Source: Mesorhabditis belari
Lineage: Eukaryota > Nematoda > Chromadorea > Rhabditida > Rhabditidae
Direction: 5' to 3'
Length of the DNA stretch: 64,000 nucleotides
NCBI GenBank assembly: GCA_958450365.1
Contig: CAUEEP010000935.1
Coordinates: forward strand, 372,001 to 436,000
Made by a program: the position numbers and the translations under genes. Each line of letters opens with the position of its first letter. The first letter of the stretch is position 1. This document shows, piece by piece, positions 45,885 through 58,430 of this stretch. The notes below the pieces were generated by a model. That model saw nothing but the letters and a program-made list of their open reading frames with translations. It had not been told where the DNA came from and searched no databases.

Positions 45885-47510
45885 ACAAAATGAAAAAGCT
45901 TTTTCCTTTCAATCTCTTCATTAACATATCCCCGATGACACGGTCATACTAATGACGATTATTTTACTGTTAACTCGTTTTTAAACTCAAGTTTTTATGT
46001 ACTTTTGTTATTTGTTTTGCAGAAAGTTGAGGTAACTTTATACTAGTTTTCAAGAGGAGATTCAAGGCTATCCAATCATTATAATAGTTTAGTTTATCTT
46101 TCAATTGTCTCCAAATTATCAGTAAAACAATTAACGACTACGCGACTGTACGCCCAAAAGAAACGTCGTCATCGTCAGTATAGGTTGTTAGACATTTTGA
46201 AATGCTTAAATCAAGCTCTCAAATATTGGCCAAACACAATTTTTGATTGCCTTTAGCTTTAGAGTTACTAAGCGATTCGAAGTAGACATGGCTAATGAGA
46301 TTTGGGGTTGCTCTCCTTCGGACCGTGATATCGGCGCACTGAAAGTTGCTAGCAATCTGAAACTTTGTTTTCAGAAAGCTAATATGATTAGCTTCATTTT
46401 GATACAAAAATTCTTTAAAATAGTACTCAAAAAAATCACATTAAACCTTAAAATTACCACCCTTAAGGCTAAGGCCTCGTAAAGTCTCGATAACCTTTTT
46501 AAAGTCTTTTTTTTTGAAGATTTTTGTTGAATGTTTGGTATAAAAATGAAGCTGATAATCTAGGCTTTCTGATAGAAGAAGTTTCAGATTGCTAGCAACT
46601 TTCGCTGCGCTGATATGACGGATGAAAATTGAAGTCTCGTTAAGCCCAAGTCTAGTTTGACGGGGTAGCGATCTAATGGATAGATTTAAGGCTATTCATT
46701 AAAGTTATTCATTAACGTTTAATCAATAGATTTAAGACCATCCATTAACGTTTAATCAATAGATTTAAGGCTATTCATTAAAGCTATTTATTAACGTTTA
46801 ATCAACAGCTTTAAAGCTATTCATTCCGTCTAATCAATAGCTTTAAAGCTATTCATTAAACCCTTTCAATTAATTGTAATGCTAAAAGAAAGTGAGTGAA
46901 TGAGTCAATGAACAGAAAAACGAATTCTAGGTGAACATCAAGACTTGAAAGATTTAATGATACTAATTGTCAAAGTGTAAAGTCTTTTTTTTTGAAGATT
47001 TTTGTTGAATGTTTGGTATAAAAATGAAGCTGATAATCTAGGCTTTCTGATAGAAGAAGTTTCAGATTGCTAGCAACTTTCGCTGCGCTGATATGACGGA
47101 TGAAAATTGAAGTCTCGTTAAGCCCAAGTCTAGTTTGACGGGGTAGCGATGGGTAGCGAGGGTACAAGAGTCAGCTAATGTTTGGTATAAAAATGAAGCT
47201 GATAATCTAGACTTTCTGATAGAAGAAGTTTCAGATTGCTAGAGTTACTAAGCGAATCGAAATAGGCATAGATAATGAGATTTTGGGGTTGCTCCCCTTC
47301 GGACAGTGATATCGGCGCACTGAAAGTTGCTAGCAATCTGAAACTTTGTTTTTAGAAAGGTTTTATTATTCTAATTATTCGAATTATTCGAGTTATTCGA
47401 GATTTAGCCTTAAACTAGACGAAAATCTCGCAAATCTTTTGTATTTTGATGAGAGTTTAAAGAATTTTTTCTCATTGACACCTTTAAACCACTCCAATCG
47501 TCGATTGAAT
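45885..47510. repeat. Mosaic of segmental duplications
   Basis: 45885-46672 is repeated at 51048-51840. 46674-46977 repeats 44962-45264 and is inserted exactly between two copies of a 170-bp tail (46502-46672 and 46978-47150). A further rearranged copy follows at 47178-47360, and 47362-47500 repeats 45757-45880. Short frames common to these copies reflect duplication, not conserved coding. Confidence 0.8.
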
Positions 47511-48459
47511 TGTGAAAAAGGAAAGGTAAAGGGGTAAATAACGGGAAGATTCTCTCTTCAATCACCTCTCAAAGATCTAAAATCTTTTCAAATCTTTTCA
47601 AATCTTTACTCTTTCCTTTTCCCCCTCTTTCTCCCTCTCTTTTCCCTTTGTTGCTGAATTTGATGGATCGTCTTTCGACGATCATTTGGACCCAAAACAT
47701 TCCTTTTTATTCCCAGCGAGTGTTACCACTTTTTTTTTTGTCTCTCCAAATATGTTACCATTTACGAAAATAAACTCCTAATAGCTTACGAAAACAACCT
47801 CCTAATAGTTCAAGAACGAAATTTTCCTCCTAAAAGTTCTGCTTTACTTAATTTTTATAACTTAAATCGAACTTAAATTGAATTTAAATTGAAAATTTAT
47901 AAAATCGTGGCTATAGTTTTCTTCAGCTCACCCCATTTTCCGAATTTTCATTCCACTCAAAACTTTCTCAATCTTTTACGATCACAATTATTGACATCAA
48001 GGCAAAACGAGACTTCCGTGTCCACTAATCATCTCTTTTTTTTCGACAAAATAGCTCTTTTTTTTTACCTTTTGCTCTGCACCCGCTTCCTCAACCCAAA
48101 AAAAGCTTAATGACTTTGAGAGTTTTTCGTGGTTTGCTTCTTTTGCAAATATTTCGAATTTTTTGATGAAAATCGTTACTCCGAATTGAGCGAAATCAAG
48201 CAAAAATAAATTTAAGTTTTGACTTTACAGGAAAATAGTGAAAGATATGATTTATAGACTTGGGAATTTTCGGTGTGACGTCAATAGGTGTCCAATGGAA
48301 AATCCCACATCTTAGTCAATCTTATTCCAATCTTTTTCGATAGAAATCTTACTCCAATCGATAGAAAATTAAATTCTACGTCAATTGCTCTCAAAATGAA
48401 AAAGATCTGAGTGAAATTGGCCAAGATATGCCATTTTTCTATGGTATTATGGAATTTTT

Positions 48460-49092
48460 GCCTTTGCCATTGGCAGTCTAACTTTAAGCTCAAATATCTT
48501 CGTTTTGGGGTTTCCAATTTCCATATTCTTGGTATCATTAGATGCGCCAAGTCTTTCTCTGTCGATTGATACAAAAGCTATTTAAATTGGACAACCCAAC
48601 ACCAAGAAATTTGAGCTCAAAGTTAGATTGCCAATGGCAAAGGGGGCAAAGGACGCGTATAAAAGGTCCGTCGCCCCGCCCCCTTTTCCATTGGCATACA
48701 ACTTTAGGCTCAAAAATCTTGGTGTTTGACTATCCAATTTAAACTTTCTTGGCATCATTAGATGCGCCAAGTCTTTCTCTATCGATTGGTACAAAAACTA
48801 TTTAAATTGGACAGCTCAACACGAAGATATTTAAGCTCAAAGTTAGATTGCCAATGGCAAAAGGGACGGGGCGACGGGCCTTTTATACGCGCCCCGCCCC
48901 TTTTCCCATTAGCGATCTAACTTTAGGCTCAAATATCTTCGTGTTGGGCTTTTCAATGTAAATAGTTTTTGTACTAATCGACAGAGAAAGACTTGGCGCA
49001 TCTAATGATACAAAAATTAATTAAATTGGATAGCCCAACACCAAGATATTTGAGCTTAAAGTTAGATTGCCAATGGGAAAAGAGGAGGGGGT
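48460..49092. mobile_element. GC-capped palindromic elements, three in tandem
   Basis: Units at about 48460-48650, 48657-48880 and 48876-49090. They share caps such as TATACGCGCCCCGCCCC, arms with GCTCAAATATCTT and the centre GAGAAAGACTTGGCGCATCT. Neighbouring units share or abut their caps. Confidence 0.82.
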
Positions 49093-49114
49093 AAATGTCC
49101 GATAAGATTCCAAA

Positions 49115-49200
49115 AGAGAAGCTTCTATACCAGACCGGTATGCTAGATGGCGAGCGATCGCCCACACGCACAAAGAACACCTCCCCAGTCACTTTATCTA
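49115..49200 (-). repeat. Family K repeat, minus-strand copy
   Basis: Plus strand shows GATGGCGAGCGATCG and GCACAAAGAACACCTCC, the complement of the family motifs at 40200 and 54500. Confidence 0.65.
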
Positions 49201-49707
49201 GTGATTTTTCTTTTGTAAATCATTCCCAAATGAGATTTAGTGTTTAAAATTTTGCTTGCTATTGTTTTCCGGGTCGTAGTTGCGTTTCGAAAGTTGAAGG
49301 GATTAAAGTCTAGCCGGGTGTGTCAAAATTACGTGTTATTTTGTTCACTGCCACAAAAGTGGATACACGGAAGTTTCCCTCATTCCATTCCTCAATAGAA
49401 TCTCTCGAAACTTGCCTTTTTTTTCACAAAACTCACAAACATATCTCATTCCATCATCGTAAATGAATGAAGAAAAAAAGTGTGGTTCATTGAAAAAGAA
49501 ACGGAGAGAAAACTCTACACTTTGTGAGTGTGCTTTTCGTATTTTTGCCGACTCTCGCCGTCCATCCATTGCTGGTTTCTGGGGTTAATTTTGTTGAGTG
49601 TCCAAGTGAAATGAGCTCAGAATAGATGAAAGTCTCGTATTTTCACAAAAAAAAGTCAGATTTTCGTAATTTCTAGAGAAAAAGCTTTACATTATGAGAT
49701 AAATGGT

Positions 49708-50270
49708 TACCGTACTTTCTCTAATAGTAGTGCACCCCAGTTGGTGACCATTTTACGGTTTCGAAGCTTTTGCAGAAGCTCAACACTCAAATCCCCCACT
49801 AGATATCATCGTCAGCTACATTTTCCGACCCCACATCGATCGGTTCTGATAAGCGATTTTCGAGATTTCGAGGAATTTAGGCAACGCTCAGGGTGCACTA
49901 CTATTAGAGAAAAAACGGTATTTTATCAGTAGAAAATGAGAAAGAAAGGCTTAGGAAAAGGCTTAGGCCAAGATTTCTCCTTATGCATGACTCTAGAATT
50001 CATTCGGTGTGCCTGGAGGGTTCGGTGCGCCATTTAAAAGTGTGTTTTTCATGTACCGGCTTTTCCCTAATAGTAGTGCACCCCAGCGAGCCGAGTTGAT
50101 GACTATTTTACGACTTCCAAACTTTTCACAGAAGCTCAACACTCAAATCCCCCGTAAGATCTCATCGTCAGCTACATTTTCCGACCCCACATCGATAGGT
50201 TCTGATAAGCGGTTCTCGAGATTTCGAGCAATTTAGGCAAAGCTCAGGGTGCACTACTATTAGAGAAAAG
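49708..50270. mobile_element. Double MITE, family B, copy 3
   Basis: TACCGTACTTTCTCTAATAG to GCACTACTATTAGAGAAAA, with the same internal spacer as copies 1 and 2. Confidence 0.8.
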
Positions 50271-51047
50271 AAAATCGAAAAGAAAAATGAACCTTAGAAA
50301 GTGAAATGATCGAATTTTACAGATTTTCTTGCAATTTCGCATCGTTTACTGAAGAAATTGTACTTAAATTTGGTTACTTTGTGTAAAGACAGTGTCCTTT
50401 TGAAGTTTGCTGTTTGCTGTTTGCTGTTTGTCAGCTGTTTGCTGTTTGTCAGCTGTTTGCAAAGCTGTTTGCAAAGTAATGAAAGCATTTTGCTTTTAGA
50501 AAGTTGCCTTAAAGATGGAAGATGACAAAGAAGTTGAGTTATTTTTATGTAAGAAATGGTTAAAATAACAGATTAACATCTTGGTTTAATGCTTTTTTCT
50601 GCTTTTTCTGAATATCTATTTTTGTTTCAAAAAAAGAAACTGCTAAAGACTCGGCACACTACTCGATTTTTCTCCTTTTTTCCTGAATACCAAATCACAA
50701 GTGAGGAAGATCCTTTATTTTCAAAAAAAAAAGAGAATCAGGAAGAGTTGAAAGGGGGTAAAGAAAGGAAAAAAGTAAAAGGAATGTGGGCAAGCGAGAT
50801 GTTATTTGCAAGAATTTCAAGACAATAGACGAGTGTGTGCTTTGCTTGTTTGTCTCGAATTTTACACGAATTGACGGAAGTGATTTCCTTGAACGATATG
50901 GCAGCTACAATAATGAGGATCATTTTCAACATACAGGTGAAATCGTTGTTTGCGGAATGATCCCATTTTCTCTTAGCGTCAATTCTATCAGAGTTTCGTC
51001 GATTCAATTTTGATTTTATCAGATCCCCGATTGGAGCAAACTTTCAT

Positions 51048-51840
51048 CTCACCAAATAACAAAATGAAAAAGCTTTTTCCTTTTAGTCTCTTCATTAACA
51101 TATCCCCGATGACACGGCCATACTAATGACGATTATTTTACTGTTAACTCGTTTTGAAAAACTTTTATTATTTGTTTTGCAGAAAATTTGGGAAACTTTA
51201 TACTAGTTTTCAAGAGGAGATTCAAGGCTATCCAATCATTATAATAGTTTAGTTTATCTTTCAATTGCCTCCAAATTAACAGTAAAACAATTAACGACTA
51301 CGCGACTGTACGCCCAAAATACGTCGTCATCGTCAGTATAGGTTGTTAGACATTTTGAAAAATGCTTAAATCAAGCTCTCAAATATTGGCCAAACACAAT
51401 TTTTGATTGCCTTTAGCTTTAGAGTTACTAAGCGATTCGAAGTAGACATGGCTAATGAGATTTTGGGGTTGCTCCCCTTCGGACAGTGATATCGGCGCAC
51501 TGAAAGTTGCTAGCAATCTGAAACTTTGTTTTCAGAAAGCCAATATGATTAGCTTCATTTTGATACAAAAATTCTTTAAAATAGTACTAAAAAAAATCAG
51601 ATTAAATCTTAAAATTACCACCCTTAAGGCTAAGGCCTCGTAAAGTCTCGATAACCTTTTTAAAGTTTTTTTTTGAAGATTTTTGTTGAATGTTTGGTAT
51701 AAAAATGAAGCTGATAATCTAGGCTTTCTGATAGAAGAAGTTTCAGATTGCTAGCAACTTTCGATGCGCTGATATGACTGATGAAAATTGAAGTCTCGTT
51801 AAGCCCAAGTCTAGTTTGACGGGGGTAGCGATGGGTAGCG
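51048..51840. repeat. Segmental duplicate of 45885-46672
   Basis: Nearly the same sequence over about 790 bp, from AACAAAATGAAAAAGC to GGGTAGCGATGGGTAGCG. It contains a foldback with GTTGCTAGCAATCTGAAAC on one side and TTTCAGATTGCTAGCAAC on the other. Confidence 0.85.
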
Positions 51841-52756
51841 AGGGTACAAGAAAGAGTCAGCTAAAAGTATTACTCTTTGATCAATGGTGATCCTGTGAAT
51901 CGCTGAAAAAGAAAGAAGAATAGTAGTCAGATAATACGCGGAAAAAATTTTAGCAACTATCTTTGAAAAATTTCAGTTTTTTTTTTTGCAGAAAATGAGG
52001 TTAAACAAAAAAAGTCTAGCTGATTTTTTTTGACTTTCTTTCAAATAGCTTAAAAACTCTAAAGTTTTCAGCAATCAAAATTCTGCTTTTTCAATATTTT
52101 AGAGCTTGATTTAAGTATTTAAAAAATGTCTAACAACCTCTGAATTTTCGTTTACTGTGTAAAATTCAGATCGATAAAGTTCGGTTTCATCGTTGCCAAC
52201 CAAATAGTTTAGTTTATCTTTAAATCTTCAACAAATTATCAATTAAATACTAAACGACTACGCGACTGTACGCACAAAATACTGTCGGGTTGTTAATCTT
52301 CATTGTGTTAATCTTTGCTTCATGCTTGGCACGATCGGAACGCTTTCAGTGATGTGTCAGCTTGTCTGAGCTTTAGTCAAGAACTGGCTAGCTTGCAAAT
52401 TTGCATATGTACTACTAGCATACATTGCATACATTGAATATGTACGACTAGCTCTACAAAGACAAGATCTTTTCCATTTACTGCTTGTTCGTATTCACGA
52501 TTTTGTGGTTTCAGATGTTTTTAAGATGCCAACGTTGGCCTTTTATTCTTATTGACTATGATTTCCGATTGACTACGCCCTTACGCTCACCTTGACCACA
52601 TTGAACACCTTGAATATTGAACATTGAACATTGAACAAATATCAGTGTTTTCAAATATGTTTTGGTACATGTGACTTTAACCGATGCAATACATACCGAT
52701 TTCTCAATTTGCATATGGTTTGCATCAGCCAAAGTCTAGTCAGAAGGACACTAACG

Positions 52757-53138
52757 TTCTTGTGACTCTGGTCCTTGTGACTCTGGTCCTTGTGACTCTG
52801 GTCCTTGTGACTCTGGTCCTTGTGACTCTGGTCCTTGTGACTCTGGTCCTTGTGACTCTGGTCCTTGTGACTCTGGTCCTTGTGACTCTGGTCCTTGTGA
52901 CTCTGGTCCTTGTGACTCTGGTCCTTGTGACTCTGGTCCTTGTGACTCTGGTCCTGTGACTCTGGTCCTGTGACTCTGGTCCTTGTGACTCTGGTCCTTG
53001 TGACTCTGGTCCTTGTGACTCTGGTCCTTGTGACTCTGGTCCTTGTGACTCTGGTCCTTGTGACTCTGGTCCTTGTGACTCTGGTCCTTGTGACTCTGGT
53101 CCTTGTGACTCTGGTCCTTGTGACTCTGGTCCTTGTGA
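52757..53138. repeat. Minisatellite, 15-bp unit CTTGTGACTCTGGTC
   Basis: About 25 nearly identical units, two of them one base short at about 52950-52980. The array is bracketed by direct copies of an 80-bp sequence (GTATTCACGATTTTGTGGTT) at about 52490-52570 and 53157-53235. Confidence 0.95.
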
Positions 53139-53239
53139 AAAACTCGTACTCGTTACTCGTATTCACGATTTTGTGGTTTCAGATGTTTTTAAGATGCCAA
53201 CCTTGACCTTTTATTCTTATTGACTATGATTTCCTCGCT

Positions 53240-54136
53240 CTTACAATCACCTTGACCACCTTGAACAACCTGAACCTTAAACAAAAAAATTACGCCAGTT
53301 AGAGTCACATATACCTACGTTTTTGTTCAGGTGTCGAAGAATCAGCGTAAAGAGAAAAGAGCCACGAAAAGTTTGAGGATCGTATTAGAGTCACTTTGGG
53401 GATCTATGATTTCCCCGCTCAATCACCTTGAACACCTTGACCACATTGAACACCTTGAACACCTTGAACACCTTGAATTACAATTTCAGCTTTCAAATTG
53501 CAAAGTGAAACAATCCCTACCCTAAAATAACATTTTACCACTTTCTTTTTTTTGGCTTAAACTGCACTAGAATTTTCACTGCACATTTCACCGCGATGTG
53601 CCCAATGACTCCCTCCTCAAAAAGCTTCAATCAATTACCCGATTCTCTTCTCCTTTCAAATCCATTCCACCCATTCCATCCATATCATCTCCTCATCTCG
53701 ATTTCCCATTTCCTCCCTTTAAAATCCCCCTTCACAAAACCCTTAAAAATCTCCCCAAAAGAGGCGGCACAAATTTGTTCTCATCTCGAGTGAATTTCCC
53801 CCAGTTTCCCAGTTTTTCCCTTTAGCTTTAATCGAGTCAAACCCTTCTTTCCCCTTTCTTTTTTCTCTTCGCAAAACGAGACAAGGCCTCTAAGCGTGAA
53901 TTTCATCATGAGATCCGCGTCTTATTTCCAAAAAAAAAAGAAGTGAAGATGTTTCGAGAAAGGGAAATTCATATATCCTTTGTTCACTTCTTTTTCCTCT
54001 CACCCGGAAGAAAACATTGAATAACTTTTTTAATTTATCGGATTTACATTTACGATAAGAGATTGGGTAAAGAATAGTGAATATTTCCAATCGATTCCCT
54101 GCCCCCGAAAACCCCCAGGTACAAATTTACAGCTGA
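53240..54136. other. Spacer, no gene supported
   Basis: Contains a short run of ACCTTGAACACCTTG (53420-53475) and C-rich or T-rich sequence with overlapping small frames lacking recognisable motifs. Confidence 0.5.
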
Positions 54137-54427
54137 CAAGCGAAGTTCAAAACCTAAAAAAGGAAAAACCCAGTCTCGAACCAGAGATCCTTCGCCTTGC
54201 GTCCTAACTCGCTACCACCCGGCCACCGCTGCAACTGATGGGTACGCGGAAGACCGGATTGTAATGTCGCGGTTTGTTTTTCGAAACTCCTTACAAAACT
54301 TTAAACACGGATAACTTTTGACAGAGCGCTCCGTAGCAAAAAAGAAAAGCAGCATCGTGATCAGCGTGAAATTGTGCGTCGAATGGCTCATGTCATTTGG
54401 CAAGCAAATCCAGTTGACCTTCGCTTG
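54137..54427. mobile_element. 291-bp TIR element with an internal tRNA-like module
   Basis: Terminal inverted repeat CAAGCGAAG..CTTCGCTTG, flanked by TGA on both sides (54134-54136, 54428-54430). It interrupts a family K repeat; the uninterrupted site is visible at 40127 and, complementary, at about 58385. Its minus strand holds GCAGCGGTGGCCGGGTGGTA (A-box) and GGTTCGAGACT (B-box) at about 54172-54235. A diverged relative is near 19050-19290. Confidence 0.7.
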
Positions 54428-55236
54428 TGAATATCTTCTTTTTGTATCATCTACAAAGCAAAGAGAAATCCCTATGTAAATGACTGGCGATGTGTTCTTT
54501 GTGGTGGCAGGTAATCGCTCACCATTTGGCATAGGACTCTGGTAAAGAAGGCTTTCCTTTTGGGAGATGGAAAATGAATTTTCTAATGAATTCTAGTGAA
54601 TTTCTGTAAATGAATTCGTAAATTCTTTGATTTTGTACTTTGTGTTCAGGCTTTTCATGTAAACACACCATTTTTGGCCTACGATTTCTTATTACTTCAG
54701 AAATAAGAGAAAATCAAAAACTTAGTTTGCCAGAAAGGGTGCGTTTCGTTTTCAAATCTAATTTATAGAGTCTACTGTAGAGATTATCAAATTTTTGTAG
54801 CAAAGATGATATTCATCATTCACATCTTCATCAGACACACAATCACAAACAAACCAGGCTCAAAAAATTCAATCCATTTATTCCAATAGATGTATGTTTC
54901 CAAAAAAGATATTCATATGTCCTTTGTTCGCCTTTTTTTTGCCTTTTTTGCCTTTTTTTGCCTTTTTTCTGACTTTTTATCCCGGAATAAAGATTCCTTT
55001 GAAAGTTCTCTCTTTTTTTTTCGGAGTTTTAAAGAAAAATGCGAACAAGCACTCCATCAACAGGATAGGATAGCATTTGATTCCTTTTTTTCATTCCAAA
55101 CAAAAACGAACATAACATATTCTTGTCTATTTGGTTATAAAAATTCATTAATATTGAATTTTATGCTTTTATCATTGCTTTCCATCTCAATAATCGGCTC
55201 TTGTGGGTTTCCGGGTTTTTTGAAGATTGTGAGACA

Positions 55237-56160
55237 TTTGATACGCGCCCCGCTTCTTTGCCATTGATAATCCACCCTTGAGCTCAAATATCTTGCTATT
55301 GACCTGTTGAATTTAAATAGTTTTTGTATCAATCGATAGAGAAAGACTTGGCGCATCTAATGATACCAGGAAAGTTTAAATTGGATAGCCCAACGCCGGA
55401 TATTTAAGCTCAAAGTTGAATTGCCAATGGCAAAAGGGGCGGGGCGATGGACCTTTCATACGCGCCCCGCCCCATTTTCCCATTGGCAATCTAAGATATT
55501 TGAGCTTAAAGTTAGATTGCCAATGGCAAAGGGGGCGGGGTGTTCAATAACCTATTTTGAATGAGTCACGCTTCGAAAGTCCATAACTTCATCCAGAGAT
55601 AATATTATTCAAAACTTTTTATGTCAATGTATAGAAGAGAATGGGACAACCTTTTATAAGCGCCCTGCTTCTTTGCCATTGACAATCCACCCTTGAGCTC
55701 AAATATCTTGCTATTGGCCTGTTTAATTTAAATAGTTTTTGTATCAATCGATAGAGAAAGATCTTGGCGCATCTAATGATACCAAGAACGTTTAAATTGT
55801 ACAGCCCAACACCAAGATCTTTGAGCTTAAAGTTGGATTGCCAATGGAAAAGGGGGCGGGGTGTTCAATAACCTATTTTGAATGAGTCACGCTTCGAAAG
55901 TCCATAACTTTATCCAGAGATAATATTACAAAACTTTTTATATCAATGTATAGAAGAGAATTCAGGCTTTCGAATGACACCAAAAAGAGTTTGATTGGAT
56001 TTTTCATTTTTATGCAAACAGCATCCGAATTGGATCGGCGTTTGTTTAGAGTTTTGATTTTCCTTGACTGGATTTAATTTGACTGGATCCTTGACTGGAT
56101 TATTTAATTAAACTGTATTTGATATCATTTAAAAGCCTTGACAAGAGCCTAATCTTTTAA
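55237..56160. mobile_element. GC-capped palindromes interleaved with family H pieces
   Basis: Palindromes at about 55237-55470, 55455-55545 (arm fragment) and 55655-55862. Each is followed by the same GTGTTCAATAACCTATTTTG and family H sequence (TCCAGAGATAATATTA), so a unit of about 400 bp is duplicated. Confidence 0.75.
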
Positions 56161-56339
56161 TGAACACTAATTTTTAGCTCATCGACTTGACACAAAGAAA
56201 AAAAAGAATCAAAAAGAGTCACACCGACTCGATTTTCCGCTTAGTTGACGTGAGAAATATGAAAAGGAAAATGTCGAAGGAAAAAAAGAGAGGTCAAACA
56301 TGAGAATTTCGAAGTTTCAATTCTCTTTTGAACTCTCAC

Positions 56340-56402
56340 CTTTTGGCATAAGAAGAGGTATAAGAAGAGGTATAAGAAGAGGTATAAGAACAGGCATAAG
56401 AA
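56340..56402. repeat. Short tandem repeat, 12-bp unit GGTATAAGAAGA
   Basis: About five units. Confidence 0.85.
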
Positions 56403-57721
56403 CTTTCAAAGAGAGTTGTTTCAAAAGGCTAGGTCAGCTTTGACTTGCCAGAGATCCAACTCATGAAATCCCGAAAATCCAGGCTTGATCTAGCTGTCTT
56501 AGAACCCAATTGCAACCCAATTTCAACCTGCAAATCACGATTTCGTTCGTTTACACGGTATTCCAAAAACTATCAATCTTTTCAATCGTATCAATCGATC
56601 TTCCTTTTGGAAGAGATTTAACAGATAACTTTCGTCTAAAGCTTTAAATTTCTAAAGTGGACAGGCTCTAGTTTTCCTCCTTTTCCTTTGAACTCTTTCA
56701 TCCACTTAATCTCTCAATATTTGATCAATCTCTCAATATTTTCTCTATCTCTTACTCACTTCAATTCACTCAAATCACATCATTCGTCTCGATATAATTG
56801 GAGACAAAATATTCTAGAGAATTCGGATTTTTTTTTTTTGTTTTTTGAACGAAAGTTTATTAGCAAATGAAAAGAAAAGAAAAATCAAATTTCCACGCCT
56901 ATAATTGGGGTGGTCAATGAGTTTTTTCTAAGGTTTAAATTTATTTTTCCTTTATTTTTCCTTTATTTTTCCAAAAATCCGAAAACCTGAATATCTATTA
57001 TTCTTTGGTTCAATTTTTTTCCAATTTTTTTCCAAATTTTCATAGTTAAAATAGAATTTTATTAGTTTATTATATGTTTTAAAAGAAAAGAAATCATTTA
57101 GAATAAAAATCCTTATCTTAAAACTCTTTTAGAATAAAAAACTTAGCTTGAAAATCTTTTAGAATAAAAACCTTAGCTTGAAAATCATTTAGAATAAAAA
57201 ACCTTAGCTTGAATAAAATAAAATCCTTAGAATAAAAATCCTTTTCTTAAAAACCCTTAAAACTTTATCGGAAAAAGGTTTTGAAGGGGTAAAATGCTCT
57301 CAGGATAAGGATCATTTTCGTCATTCAAAACTATCATTAACGCTCAATTTGAGATAAAACTTAAAGAAAAGGAAAAAAGGGAAAAAGGGAAAAGAAATGG
57401 AAAAGAAGGGAAGAAAAATGGGTAGAATTTGAAGTATTTTAAGGGAGGGAAAGGCTAAAGAAGAGAGAGAAAAAGCTTCGTTTCCTTAAATCGCCTACAC
57501 CAAAGGGAAAATTGTTCACAATCGTCTCGCTCCCGATCTCTAATGTTCTTTTATACATCAAATTTTCAGATTTTTTTATGTGATCAACAAATTTATAAGT
57601 AATAAGGGATTTTTTTTTGATTAAAGAATGGGTCCGAATTAGGTTCTTATTAAAGATCGATTCTTATTAAAACCAAATTAGCGACAGGAATCTAATTTGT
57701 TAATGAAATTTATGTAGAAAT
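56403..57721. other. AT-rich spacer with a 30-bp tandem repeat
   Basis: TTTTAGAATAAAAACCTTAG units, about five, at 57085-57250. No gene recognised in the rest. Confidence 0.6.
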
Positions 57722-58005
57722 ATCGTATTTCTTCGAATAGAAGACCGGGTAAAGAGTATCATCGCGTACTCCTGCGTAGCAGCCCTTTTTAAAATTTTTT
57801 TCTGCATAAAAGCTTTGAATGAAGTGCTATAGAGCTGGAAAATGGCTCAAAAATACCACATGAGCTAACAGATTTTTGAGCCATTTTTCAGCCCTATAGC
57901 ACTTCATTGAAAGCTTTTATGCAGAAAAGAAATTTTAAAAAGGGCTGCTACGCAGGAGTACGCGATCATACTCTTTACCCGGTCTTCTATTCAAAGAAAT
58001 ACGGT
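57722..58005. mobile_element. Foldback MITE, family D, copy 2
   Basis: 284 bp, same arms as 3326-3605 (GAAGACCGGGTAAAGAGTA), with few differences. Confidence 0.85.
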
Positions 58006-58276
58006 AGATAAAGTAAATCGGTTTATCAATAATTCGTTCTTTCGTCCCAATCCTACTTCTGTATATAATTGGAGATAAAGAAATATATTGGAGCTTTTCG
58101 GTCTTGCATTCTTGTCTGGTTCCACTTTCGCGCTAAAGAATTTATACAGAAAATCCAGCCTGATGGGGTAAAAATTCGTCCAAAGGCTTTGAGCTGGGAG
58201 AGGGAGAGGGAGAGGGAGGTGCTGTGAGAGGCGGGGAACGCTCATTGACTGACTGTTTTACCCACTCGAACAAAGA

Positions 58277-58430
58277 AGCCCCTTATGCTAGCGTCCTATG
58301 CCAGATGGAGAGTGATTGTGCGCGCGCACAAAGAACACCTCATCGTCATTTACCCTTCTTAGTACAAGAAGAAGATATTTAGCTGTAAATTTGTACCTAG
58401 GGGTTTTCGAGGTCGGCGAATCGATTGAAG
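58277..58430 (-). repeat. Family K repeat, minus-strand copy
   Basis: Complement of ACAGCTAAATATCTTC, CCATCTGGCATAGGAC and CAAATTTAC. It covers the junction that is interrupted at 54137-54427. Confidence 0.7.

Noticed and set aside
46243..51643. Similar 60-80-codon frames with KVASNLKL at 46.3 and 51.5 kb
   Set aside because: They lie in a segmental duplication containing a foldback; the same residues also appear from the opposite arm.
52651..53206. Frames of VTLVL, RTRVT and QSHKD repeats
   Set aside because: Translation of a 15-bp minisatellite; no initiation context, no splice signals, open in several frames at once.
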